Positions 41,042 through 52,027 of a stretch of 64,000 bases of DNA are shown in pieces. The number at the start of each line of letters is the position of its first letter. Position 1 is the first letter of the stretch. Position numbers and translations under genes: made by a program. This DNA comes from an uncultured Eubacteriales bacterium (lineage in GTDB: Bacteria; Bacillota; Clostridia; Oscillospirales; Acutalibacteraceae). The stretch is taken from positions 62,001 to 126,000 of the forward strand of contig CAJUDG010000002.1 of the NCBI GenBank assembly GCA_910584745.1, written 5' to 3'. A model generated the notes under the pieces. The model worked only from the letters and a program-made list of their open reading frames with translations, did not search any database and was not told where the DNA came from.

Positions 41042-42040
41042 ATGACCGTCCGGGAGCAGACAGAGCAGATAGAGTATCAGATACTTTCACCGTGGGCGGC
41101 CAAGGCTGGCCGCTCCCGGGGGCGGGCGCGGCCGGAGGAGGACTGCCCCCTCAGGACCATATTCCAGCGGGACCGGGACCGGGTGATACACTGCAAGTCC
41201 TTCAGAAGGCTGAAGACCAAGACCCAGGTGTTTTTGTCCCCAAGGGGCGACCACTACAGGACCAGGCTGACCCACACTCTGGAGGTGTCGCAGATAGCGA
41301 GGACCATCGCAAGGGCTCTGCGGCTCAACGAGGACCTTACCGAGGCCATAGCCCTTGCCCACGACCTGGGGCATACCCCCTTCGGCCACGCGGGGGAGAG
41401 GGCGTTAAGCGACCTTTCCGGTGGGCGCTTCAGGCACTACAGGCAGAGCCTGAGGATGGTGGACAGGCTTGAGAAGGATGGAGAGGGGCTGAATCTGTCC
41501 TGGGAGGTGCGAAACGGCATCGTCTGCCACACCGAGGGCAAGGAGCCATATACCGCCGAGGGGCGGATAGTGCGCATGGCGGACAGGATAGCGTACATAA
41601 ACCACGACATTGACGACGCCATCCGCGCCGGGGTCATGGGCGAGGAGGATATACCGAGGGATATCGCAAAGAGGCTTGGCGGCAGCAAGAAGGAGCGCAT
41701 AACCTCGCTGATATGCTCGGTGGTGGAGAACAGCCGCGAGGGGAATATCACCATGGACCCGGAGGACTTTGAGGCCTATGACGCGCTGCATGAGTTCATG
41801 TATCAGGCGGTGTACAGAAACGAGTACGCCAAGAGCGAGGAGAAGAAGGTGCCCCATATCATAGAGAGCCTTTATAAGCACTTCTGCGACCCGGCGTATC
41901 TGCCGGAGTATATGCAGAGGATAGCGGAGGAGGACGGCCGGGAGACCGCAGCCATGGACTATGTGGCGGGCATGAGCGACCTTTACGCGGTGAACACCTA
42001 CAGCGACCTGTTTATCCCCAAGGCCTGGAGCCGCGGCTGA
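41042..42040 (+). CDS. dgt: dGTPase-like HD-domain triphosphohydrolase
   Basis: 332 residues from the ATG at 41042; the ATG at 41036 is too close to AAGGGGG to be used. The start REQTEQIEYQILSPWAAKAGRSRGR, TRLTHTLEVSQIART and LAHDLGHTPFGHAGE (HD metal site) match deoxyguanosinetriphosphate triphosphohydrolase-like proteins. They hydrolyse dNTPs to nucleosides and triphosphate. It directly precedes dnaG and rpoD, the usual Clostridia order. Confidence 0.93.
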   Translation: MTVREQTEQIEYQILSPWAAKAGRSRGRARPEEDCPLRTIFQRDRDRVIHCKSFRRLKTKTQVFLSPRGDHYRTRLTHTLEVSQIARTIARALRLNEDLTEAIALAHDLGHTPFGHAGERALSDLSGGRFRHYRQSLRMVDRLEKDGEGLNLSWEVRNGIVCHTEGKEPYTAEGRIVRMADRIAYINHDIDDAIRAGVMGEEDIPRDIAKRLGGSKKERITSLICSVVENSREGNITMDPEDFEAYDALHEFMYQAVYRNEYAKSEEKKVPHIIESLYKHFCDPAYLPEYMQRIAEEDGRETAAMDYVAGMSDLYAVNTYSDLFIPKAWSRG

Positions 42041-42074
42041 GCCGGGCATAGCGCGCAGAGAGAGGAGGGGTAAT

Positions 42075-43838
42075 ATGGCGTTTCCGCCGGAATTCCTGCG
42101 GGAGCTTGAGGACAGGAGCCGCATAGAGGACATAGCCGAGAGCTATGTGCGCCTGCGCAGGGCGGGCAAGAACCTTGTGGGCCTATGCCCCTTCCACAGC
42201 GAGAAGACCCCGTCCTTCAACGTTTACCCGGGGAATAACTCCTACTACTGCTTTGGCTGCGGCAAGGGCGGGGGAGTGATAAACTTTGTGATGGACATAG
42301 AGCGGCTGGACTTTCTGGAGGCGGTGAAGTGGCTGGCCCAGCGGGCGGGGATGCGGATGCCGGAGGAGGGCGTGGACGACAGCATGTCAAGGCTGCGTAT
42401 GCGCATACTCGAGATAAACCGGGAGTCCGGGCGGTTCTTCTATAAGACCCTCATCTCCCCGGAGGGGGAGCCGGGGCTCAGTTATCTCAGGGGCCGGGGG
42501 CTGGACCCGGGGACCATAAAGCACTTCGGGCTGGGGTACGCGCCGGACAATGGATTCGGGCTTACAAACCACCTTCGGAAGCTGGGGTATACCAAGGAGG
42601 AGCTTATACAGTCGGACATGGTCAGGACCTCGAAGAAGGGCAACCTTTATGACAGGTATAGGGGAAGGGTAATGTTCCCGATTTTTGACCTGAGGGGGAA
42701 TGTGACGGCCTTTGGCGGGCGGATACTTACCGACGAGAAGCCAAAGTACATAAACACCTCGGATACGCCGGTGTACCATAAGAGCAGCGGGCTGTTTGCC
42801 ATGAACCTGGCGAAGAATTCGGGCAGCCGGCAGCTTATCCTTGCGGAGGGATATATGGACGTGATAGCCCTGCATAGGGCGGGGTTCACCAACGCCATTG
42901 CATCCCTTGGTACGTCGCTGACCGAGGAGCAGGCGCGGATAATGAAGCGCTATGCCGACGAGGCGGTGATCTGCTACGACTCGGACAGCGCCGGGCAGAA
43001 GGCCGCGGAGAGGGCCATACCCATACTGAAAGCGGCGGGCCTTCGGGTGAAGGTGATAACTGTGCCCGGGGGCAAGGACCCGGATGAGTTCATGAGAAAC
43101 TATGGCAAGGACGGGCCCATACGCTTCAGGCAGCTGCTGGAAAAGGGCGGAACGGACGTGGAGTATCGGCTGCAGAAGCTTCGGGACCAGTTCGACCTTG
43201 ACACCGACGAGGGCCGGGTCAGATACCTTAGGGAGGCCACGCAGGCGGTGATAGCGAAGCTCTCCGATCCCATGGAGCAGGAGGTCTATGCCGGGCGGGT
43301 GGCCCAGGAGGCCGGAGTGGATAAGTCGAGGGTCCTGGAGACGGTGAAGCGGCTGTCAAAGCAGGAGCGGCATAGGGAGCAGAGGAAGCTGGGGCTGCAG
43401 CAGATGAGCGTGAAGCTGGCCCCGGGCGGGGACCGGCGGCAGGACGCGAGGATAAGGGCCCAGGCGGCACAGAGGGGCATAATAGCCTATCTTTTCAGGC
43501 ACCAGGACAGGGCGGAGGCCATCGGGAAGCTCTGTCCGCCCGAAAAATTCATCACGCCCGAGTACCAAAGAGTATATAATGCCATATTGGGCAGAATGAT
43601 ACAAGATACGGTGACTTTGGCAAGCCTTGGAGAGGTCCTTACCGGGGAGGAATCCGGGTGCCTGAGCGGCATACTGGCCTCTACGGGGGACGCGCCCCCA
43701 AACGAGAGGGACCTTAAGGAGTATCTGAGGGCCCTTGAGGAGGAGACCAGGATAGAGGGCACCGAGGAGTGGAGCAAGACGGCCAGCACACAGGACATAG
43801 GAAAGTATTTGGACGACCTGAGAAAGAAAAAAGCGTGA
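42075..43838 (+). CDS. dnaG: DNA primase
   Basis: 587 residues. The N-terminal CHC2 zinc finger has Cys38, His41, Cys59 and Cys62 (LCPFHSEKTPSF, YYCFGCGKGG). The catalytic core follows: YRGRVMFPIFDLRGNVTAFGGR, the TOPRIM LAEGYMDVIALHRAGF with YDSDSAGQKAAER. The C-terminal helical part binds the DnaB helicase. It synthesises RNA primers at the fork. GAGAGAGGAGGGG is the ribosome site. Second gene of the macromolecular-synthesis operon. Confidence 0.97.
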   Translation: MAFPPEFLRELEDRSRIEDIAESYVRLRRAGKNLVGLCPFHSEKTPSFNVYPGNNSYYCFGCGKGGGVINFVMDIERLDFLEAVKWLAQRAGMRMPEEGVDDSMSRLRMRILEINRESGRFFYKTLISPEGEPGLSYLRGRGLDPGTIKHFGLGYAPDNGFGLTNHLRKLGYTKEELIQSDMVRTSKKGNLYDRYRGRVMFPIFDLRGNVTAFGGRILTDEKPKYINTSDTPVYHKSSGLFAMNLAKNSGSRQLILAEGYMDVIALHRAGFTNAIASLGTSLTEEQARIMKRYADEAVICYDSDSAGQKAAERAIPILKAAGLRVKVITVPGGKDPDEFMRNYGKDGPIRFRQLLEKGGTDVEYRLQKLRDQFDLDTDEGRVRYLREATQAVIAKLSDPMEQEVYAGRVAQEAGVDKSRVLETVKRLSKQERHREQRKLGLQQMSVKLAPGGDRRQDARIRAQAAQRGIIAYLFRHQDRAEAIGKLCPPEKFITPEYQRVYNAILGRMIQDTVTLASLGEVLTGEESGCLSGILASTGDAPPNERDLKEYLRALEEETRIEGTEEWSKTASTQDIGKYLDDLRKKKA

Positions 43839-43869
43839 GCGGGGAAAAGAAGAAAGGAATGGTATTGAA

Positions 43870-44952
43870 ATGAGCGCACAGCCGGACAAGAAAACGGTAA
43901 TAAGGGATCTGGTGGAGATAGGCAAGGCCAAGGGGCAGCTGAGCACCAAGGAGATCCTGGACGCGTTGGGCGAGCTGGATTTTGACCCGGAGCAGATTGA
44001 GAAATTCTACGACACCCTTGAGAACCAGGGGGTGGAGATCGTCGAGGACTTCGACGAGATGCAGCTGGATGAGAACGACCTTGTGAAGGCCGGGGAGATA
44101 GAGCTTGAGGGCAGCGAGGGCATAGCCATCGACGACCCGGTTAAGGTGTACCTTAAGGAGATAGGCCGGGTGCCCCTTCTGACCCCCGAGGAGGAGGTGG
44201 ACCTTGCCGTCAGGATAACCAACGGCGACGAGGCGGCGAAAAAGCGCCTTTCGGAGGCCAACCTGCGCCTGGTGGTCAGTATCGCGAAGCGGTACCTTGG
44301 GCGGGGGATGCAGTTTCTGGACCTTATCCAGGAGGGGAACCTGGGGCTTATCAAGGCCGTGGAGAAGTTCGACTATACAAAGGGCTTCAAGTTCTCCACC
44401 TATGCCACATGGTGGATACGCCAGGCCATAACCAGGGCCATCGCGGACCAGGCAAGGACCATACGCATACCCGTGCATATGGTGGAGACCATCAACAAGG
44501 TAAAAAAGGCCAATAACTCCCTTCTGCACGTGAACGGCCGGGAGCCCAGCGCCGACGAGATAGCCGAGGAGCTGGAGATGCCCGTGGACAAGGTGCGTGA
44601 GATAATGCGCGTGGCCCAGGAGCCGGTGTCCATGGAGACCCCCATAGGCGAGGAGGAGGACAGCCATCTGGGGGACTTTATCGAGGACGCGGACGCCCCG
44701 GCCCCACAGGACGCGGCCAGCCTGACGCTCTTGAAGGAGACGCTTGGGAACGTTCTGGACTCCCTGACACCCAGGGAGGAGAAGGTGCTGCGGCTGCGGT
44801 TCGGGCTTGAGGACGGGCGGTCAAGGACCCTGGAGGAGGTTGGCAAGGAGTTCAACGTCACCAGGGAGCGCATACGGCAGATAGAGGCCAAGGCCCTTAG
44901 AAAGCTGCGGCATCCAAGCCGGAGCAAGAAACTGAAGGACTTTTTGGACTGA
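43870..44952 (+). CDS. rpoD: Primary sigma factor SigA/RpoD
   Basis: 360 residues. Region 1.1 starts the protein; DDPVKVYLKEIGRVPLLTPEEE is region 1.2; region 2 includes NLRLVVSIAKRYLGRGMQFLDLIQEGNLGL and FKFSTYATWWIRQAITRAI (the -10 contacts); region 4 is VTRERIRQIEAKALRKLRHPSR (the -35 contacts). It directs RNA polymerase to TTGACA/TATAAT promoters such as those found throughout the window. It follows dnaG by 31 bases. Confidence 0.97.
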   Translation: MSAQPDKKTVIRDLVEIGKAKGQLSTKEILDALGELDFDPEQIEKFYDTLENQGVEIVEDFDEMQLDENDLVKAGEIELEGSEGIAIDDPVKVYLKEIGRVPLLTPEEEVDLAVRITNGDEAAKKRLSEANLRLVVSIAKRYLGRGMQFLDLIQEGNLGLIKAVEKFDYTKGFKFSTYATWWIRQAITRAIADQARTIRIPVHMVETINKVKKANNSLLHVNGREPSADEIAEELEMPVDKVREIMRVAQEPVSMETPIGEEEDSHLGDFIEDADAPAPQDAASLTLLKETLGNVLDSLTPREEKVLRLRFGLEDGRSRTLEEVGKEFNVTRERIRQIEAKALRKLRHPSRSKKLKDFLD

Positions 44953-44978
44953 GTTTCCTTGGAAAGAGGGCGGCAAGT

Positions 44979-45674
44979 GTGAAGAAAATTATGGCTTTTA
45001 TTATGGCGGCGCTGCTTATGGGGGCGTTTGCCGGGTGTAAAAACGCGGGAGACGGCCTTTCGCAGGCGGAGCCCGGGGCCACACCCGCCCAGGCTGTGGC
45101 GGAGGATACGCCGGCTCCGGAGTCAAAGCCGGAGGGCGGGCATAAGCACGGGCAAAAGAGCACGCCGGAGCCGGCAACCGAGAGCGGCGGCAGCTCCTCT
45201 GAGGAGGGCGCGATGCTCACTGAGGAGCAGGCCAAGGAGAAGGCCCTGGAACACGCGGGGCTTTCCGGCGAAGACGTGGAGTTCACTGAGGTCAAGACGG
45301 ACCTGGAGGACGGGCGGCAGGTGTATGAGCTGGAGTTCTACACTGATACTTATGAGGAATATGAGTACGAGATAGATGCGTATACCGGCGAGGTCATAAG
45401 CTATAAGAGCGAGAAATCCGGACAGGGCCACGGCAACGGCGGCGGCCATGGCTCCGGCCACACGGGGCTCAGCGGGCATGAGGCGAAGGACCTGGTCGTT
45501 GAGCGGGTGCCGGGGGCGGTCCGGGGGGACATACGGGAGTTCGGGCGCGACAGCGACAACGGCCGGGACGTGTTCGAGGGCAAGCTGGTTTATGACGGCA
45601 TGGAGTATGAGTTTAAGATAGACGCTGGGACCGGGGAGTTCCTGGAGTGGGAGCAGGAGCCTTGGGACGATTAG
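44979..45674 (+). CDS. PepSY-domain lipoprotein
   Basis: 231 residues from a GTG at 44979 with GGAAAGAGGG upstream. The lipoprotein signal (KKIMAFIMAALLMGAFAGC) ends at Cys20. A long Pro, Glu, Ser and His linker follows (to about 78), then two PepSY-like repeats: LTEEQAKEKALEHAGL...YELEFYTDTYEEYEYEIDAYTGEVISY and LSGHEAKDLVVERVPGA...YDGMEYEFKIDAGTGEFLEWE. A Gly/His-rich bridge (GHGNGGGHGSGH) between them may bind metal. PepSY domains are often protease inhibitors or sensors. It follows rpoD by 26 bases. Confidence 0.85.
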   Translation: MKKIMAFIMAALLMGAFAGCKNAGDGLSQAEPGATPAQAVAEDTPAPESKPEGGHKHGQKSTPEPATESGGSSSEEGAMLTEEQAKEKALEHAGLSGEDVEFTEVKTDLEDGRQVYELEFYTDTYEEYEYEIDAYTGEVISYKSEKSGQGHGNGGGHGSGHTGLSGHEAKDLVVERVPGAVRGDIREFGRDSDNGRDVFEGKLVYDGMEYEFKIDAGTGEFLEWEQEPWDD

Positions 45675-45687
45675 AGGAGGCGGGGGA

Positions 45688-45978
45688 ATGAAGCGTAAAG
45701 ACATGTGCTATGACACCAGCTATAAACATAAGCTGAACATGCTGGAGCCGGGGACCATCATGATTAAGGCCGTCGGGGCGCTGGCGGCGGCAGGGGCTTT
45801 GCTCTGGGCGGCAGGTTGGTATTGGATCGCGGGAGCGGCCTTGGCTTTGGCCGGGGCGGTATTTGCGGCGCTGATGGTTTTAGTGGGTATTGAGGCGCAC
45901 CAGGACAGGGTGCTCAACGACATTGCCATGAGGGAAAACAGCGAGCTGAGGAAAGAATATCCCGAGAGGAGGAGATAA
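45688..45978 (+). CDS. Small membrane protein, family not recognised
   Basis: 96 residues. Two hydrophobic helices rich in Ala and Gly (MIKAVGALAAAGALLWAAGWYWIAG and ALALAGAVFAALMVLVGI) sit between a polar N-terminus and a charged tail (RENSELRKEYPERRR). The gene is 13 bases after the PepSY lipoprotein and 2 bases before another small membrane gene, so they probably form one unit. The start has AGAGGAGGCGGGGG. No function can be named. Confidence 0.7.
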   Translation: MKRKDMCYDTSYKHKLNMLEPGTIMIKAVGALAAAGALLWAAGWYWIAGAALALAGAVFAALMVLVGIEAHQDRVLNDIAMRENSELRKEYPERRR

Positions 45979-45980
45979 GT

Positions 45981-46241
45981 ATGGGCGCGTTTTCGGCAGA
46001 GGAGAAGAAAAAGTTCCGCTTTAAGAAGTTCGTGAAGGAGAAAGCCCTGGAGTTTGCGCTGATATTCATAAAGAATATCGTACTTACTGAGATAGTGGTA
46101 TGGGCCGTGGGCAGCGACAGGTTCCTGCTGGGGCTTGTGCTGGCCCTGGGGTACAGTGTGGGCTGGATGATATTCGAGCTTTTGAACTTTAAGAAAGAGT
46201 GGCTGGACATAGACATAAAGGACGGCAGAGAGGAAAAGTAA
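45981..46241 (+). CDS. Small membrane protein, family not recognised
   Basis: 86 residues. A basic N-terminus (EEKKKFRFKKFVKEKAL) leads to two likely membrane helices (EFALIFIKNIVLTEIVVWAVG and FLLGLVLALGYSVGWMIFELL) and an acidic/basic tail. GAGAGGAGGAGATAAGT is a strong ribosome site that overlaps the previous gene. Its tight spacing with the preceding small membrane gene suggests they work together. Confidence 0.7.
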   Translation: MGAFSAEEKKKFRFKKFVKEKALEFALIFIKNIVLTEIVVWAVGSDRFLLGLVLALGYSVGWMIFELLNFKKEWLDIDIKDGREEK

Positions 46242-46258
46242 ATGGTGGCCAAGTGGTA

Positions 46259-46660
46259 ATGACATTGGAGGCGGATTACGCCGTAAGGATAGTTGAATAT
46301 CTGACCCGGAACCCGGGGCGCTGGGACGCGAAGACCATCTCGGAGAAAATGCAGATACCGCTGAGGTTCTGCCTGAAGATACTGCGGGGATTGGTTGGCG
46401 CGGGGATGGTCTGCTCTTTTAAGGGCGTGAAGGGCGGATACAGTCTGGCGCGTCCGGCGGGGGAGATAACCCTTCTGGAGGTGATAGAGAGCGTGGAGGG
46501 GCCGTATATGCTCAGCCGCTGCCAGAAGGAGGAGTACAGCTGCGGGCGGGAGCACTGCAAGCTGCACAGCATCTATGAGAAGGTGACGGAGACGGTGCGC
46601 GGTGAGCTGGGTGCGTATACGTTTGATGTTATCTGCGGGTGTGAGGGTGAGAAAGGGTAA
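46259..46660 (+). CDS. Rrf2-family transcriptional regulator
   Basis: 133 residues from the ATG at 46259 (a GTG at 46253 is possible). The winged helix reads EADYAVRIVEYLTRNPGRWDAKTISEKMQIPLRFCLKILRGLVGAGMV followed by FKGVKGGYSLARPAGEITLLEVIE. Three cysteines, Cys88, Cys95 and Cys100, lie in the region where IscR/NsrR-type members hold an Fe-S cluster, with spacing of six and four residues. It may sense iron-sulfur or redox state (inference). It sits 17 bases after the small membrane genes; a three-hairpin repeat follows the stop. Confidence 0.85.
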   Translation: MTLEADYAVRIVEYLTRNPGRWDAKTISEKMQIPLRFCLKILRGLVGAGMVCSFKGVKGGYSLARPAGEITLLEVIESVEGPYMLSRCQKEEYSCGREHCKLHSIYEKVTETVRGELGAYTFDVICGCEGEKG

Positions 46661-46728
46661 AAGTTTCGTCAACCTTTTCAAAGGTTGTGGGGTTCTTAGG
46701 GGCGAAGCCCCTGAGCCGCCGGAGGCTG
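46659..46728. repeat. Three-hairpin dispersed repeat, copy 4
   Basis: Hairpin 1 is CAACCTTT-tc-AAAGGTTG (46670-46687), hairpin 2 is AGGGGC-gaa-GCCCCT (46698-46712, extendable), hairpin 3 is AGCC...GGCT (46714-46727). It begins at the Rrf2 gene stop codon. Confidence 0.7.
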
Positions 46729-46739
46729 TAAATATACTA

Positions 46740-46919
46740 AAAAATAAAAAAAGAGAGGCGATTCTGTTTTGAGAGGACGGGAACCGAAGCGGTTTGCATA
46801 GCGCGGCTATTGCAAATCCAAACAGTTTAGAAAGAGAGAGTAGAAAGAAAAAACAATATGCAATAGCCTGACGCGTCCGGCAGGGACCCTGCCGCGGAAA
46901 GTTCTACTGAGAAGGCGCA
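46740..46919 (+). other. Structured intergenic leader before the DUF1062 gene
   Basis: GGCTATTGCA (46805-46814) and TGCAATAGCC (46859-46868) are a perfect inverted pair separated by 44 purine-rich bases. CGGCAGG-gac-CCTGCCG (46878-46894) is a tight hairpin just before the gene. No gene is visible in this 180-base stretch. It may be a cis-regulatory RNA or a remnant of a mobile sequence. Confidence 0.4.
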
Positions 46920-47213
46920 ATGAGCTATGCGAAGATAATACGCCGCTGCGGCGGCTGCAAGAGGAAAAAGGCGTTCGTGTGCTCGGGAAAGTTCCGGGTG
47001 AACGCCAACGGAAGAAGGATAGACGTTTGGCTGATATACCGCTGTGAGAAGTGCGGGCACACCCTGAACGTGCCCATATATGAGCGGGTGAGGCCGGAGA
47101 GGATAGAGCCGGAGCTGTATGAGAGGTTCCTTGAGAACGACCGGGAGCTTGCGATGGAATACGCGGGGGACCGGGGGTTTCTGAAAGGGCTGGGGTATGA
47201 GCTGGCGAGATGA
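46920..47213 (+). CDS. DUF1062-type zinc-ribbon protein
   Basis: 97 residues. The family stretch is clear: IRRCGGCKRKKAFVCSGKFRVNANGRRIDVWLIYRCEKCGHTLNVPIYERV, with Cys10/13 and Cys42/45 as a probable zinc ribbon, and ENDRELAMEYAGDRGFL near the end. DUF1062 proteins are often longer, so this is a short version. Its function is unknown; the ribbon suggests nucleic acid binding. The ribosome site (GAGAAGG) is modest. Confidence 0.75.
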   Translation: MSYAKIIRRCGGCKRKKAFVCSGKFRVNANGRRIDVWLIYRCEKCGHTLNVPIYERVRPERIEPELYERFLENDRELAMEYAGDRGFLKGLGYELAR

Positions 47214-47231
47214 TTTGAGGAGGCGCGGGGC

Positions 47232-47432
47232 ATGGTGCCGCTGGTGATAATAAAGCGCAAGCGGATAATGGAGAAGCTGCGCAGGGCCGGGGCGGTTTCT
47301 GAGAAGACCGCGGTTGGCCTTGAGGAGGCCGGAGTGGCTAAAGGGGACAGGGAGTACCCGGGGCTTGTCGGCATGATGCTGCGGGAGAAGACCATCGCCC
47401 AGGCCGGAGAGAAATTCTACCTGACGAAATGA
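47232..47432 (+). CDS. Small basic protein, family not recognised
   Basis: 66 residues. It starts after GAGGAGGCGCGGGGC, 18 bases behind the DUF1062 gene. The sequence is helical and basic (IIKRKRIMEKLRRAGAVSEKTAVGLEEAGV) and shows no membrane segment. It may act with the DUF1062 protein. A bidirectional terminator follows the stop. Confidence 0.6.
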   Translation: MVPLVIIKRKRIMEKLRRAGAVSEKTAVGLEEAGVAKGDREYPGLVGMMLREKTIAQAGEKFYLTK

Positions 47433-47437
47433 CAGCA

Positions 47438-47473
47438 AAACGCCCGCCTGGGGGGACCCGGGCAGGCGTTTTC
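47438..47473. terminator. Bidirectional terminator between the small basic gene and the GNAT gene
   Basis: AAAACGCC-c-GCC pairs with GGC-a-GGCGTTTT (one mismatch) in a long stem with A and T tails, between two convergent genes. Confidence 0.8.
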
Positions 47474-47480
47474 GCGTCAG

Positions 47481-48005
47481 TTACAGGGACTTTTCGTAGA
47501 GGGAGAAGCGGGGCAGGCCAAATTCTGCAAGGCCGATGTCCACGCCATGCTCTATGCAGGCGTAGCTGGACTTTTCGTAGGCGCGGATGGCGGGGGAGTT
47601 GCCCTCCCAGACGTAGAGGCGCATGGCGCGGGCGTTTTGGGCTCGGGCGTGGTCTTCGGCGGCGGATAGGAGCAGGGAGCTTATGCCCCGGCGCTGATGG
47701 GCGGGGTGGACGGCCAGGACGTGGATGTACCAGATGCCGCCGTCGATGGCGGGGGCGTTTTTGAAGCCGTCCTCGGCGCTGGGGTTTTTGGTAAGGCCCA
47801 CGGAGCCGGCGGGCTCGCCGTCCTCTGTGGCTATGAGCAGGGCGCCATCATTGAGGTACTCCCGGGCGCAGTCTATGGTGGGGAAGCCGTCCCGGGCCCA
47901 GCCGGGGTTGTAGGGTTTGCCCGCGAGGGCGTCGCAGACGCTGCCGTAGAGCTCCCCGATGGCGGGGAGGTCAGAGCTTTGGGCGGGGCGGACTGTAACC
48001 GGCAT
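47481..48005 (-). CDS. GNAT-family N-acetyltransferase
   Basis: 174 residues from the ATG at 48005 with AAAGGAGC as ribosome site; the longer frame passes through a terminator-like hairpin. The fold is marked by VTVRPAQSSDLPAIGELYG, WYIHVLAVHPAHQRRGISSLLL (acetyl-CoA loop) and ARAMRLYVWEGNSPAIRAYEKSSY. The substrate is unknown. It is monocistronic, convergent with the preceding pair and divergent from rpoB. Confidence 0.9.
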   Translation of the reverse strand: MPVTVRPAQSSDLPAIGELYGSVCDALAGKPYNPGWARDGFPTIDCAREYLNDGALLIATEDGEPAGSVGLTKNPSAEDGFKNAPAIDGGIWYIHVLAVHPAHQRRGISSLLLSAAEDHARAQNARAMRLYVWEGNSPAIRAYEKSSYACIEHGVDIGLAEFGLPRFSLYEKSL

Positions 48006-48028
48006 TATAATGCTCCTTTCGCATAAAA

Positions 48029-48052
48029 AATACCCCTTTGACCGGGGGTATT
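48029..48052 (-). terminator. Hairpin with T run in front of the GNAT gene
   Basis: AATACCCC (48029-48036) pairs with GGGGTATT (48045-48052). On the - strand it is followed by TTTTTT and then the GNAT ribosome site, so it could be a leader attenuator or the end of a short antisense transcript. Confidence 0.5.
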
Positions 48053-48094
48053 CCAAAAAAATGAAAAAAAGCTGCAAAAAATTCACAGGAGGGC

Positions 48095-48123
48095 TTGACA
48101 ACTGGGCAGATGTGGTTTACAAT
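48095..48123 (+). promoter_or_regulatory. Promoter of the rpoB operon
   Basis: TTGACA at 48095-48100 and TACAAT at 48118-48123 with a 17-base spacer. The leader of about 130 bases contains CCTCTTG and CAAGAGG arms that can close a large hairpin. No rplJ-rplL genes precede rpoB here. Confidence 0.85.
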
Positions 48124-48262
48124 AATATACTGTATCATCATCGGTAAAAATGTCCTCTTGCACTTGCACCTAGTATAACACATGCAAAGCGCGGGTGTCA
48201 AGAGGATAACGCAGAAAAACCGATTTTTTGTATATTTTTAAGGATAGGAGTGGCTGTGCCTA

Positions 48263-52003
<3,741 letters not shown>

Positions 52004-52027
52004 TCGATCTAATTGGAAAGGAAGAGG

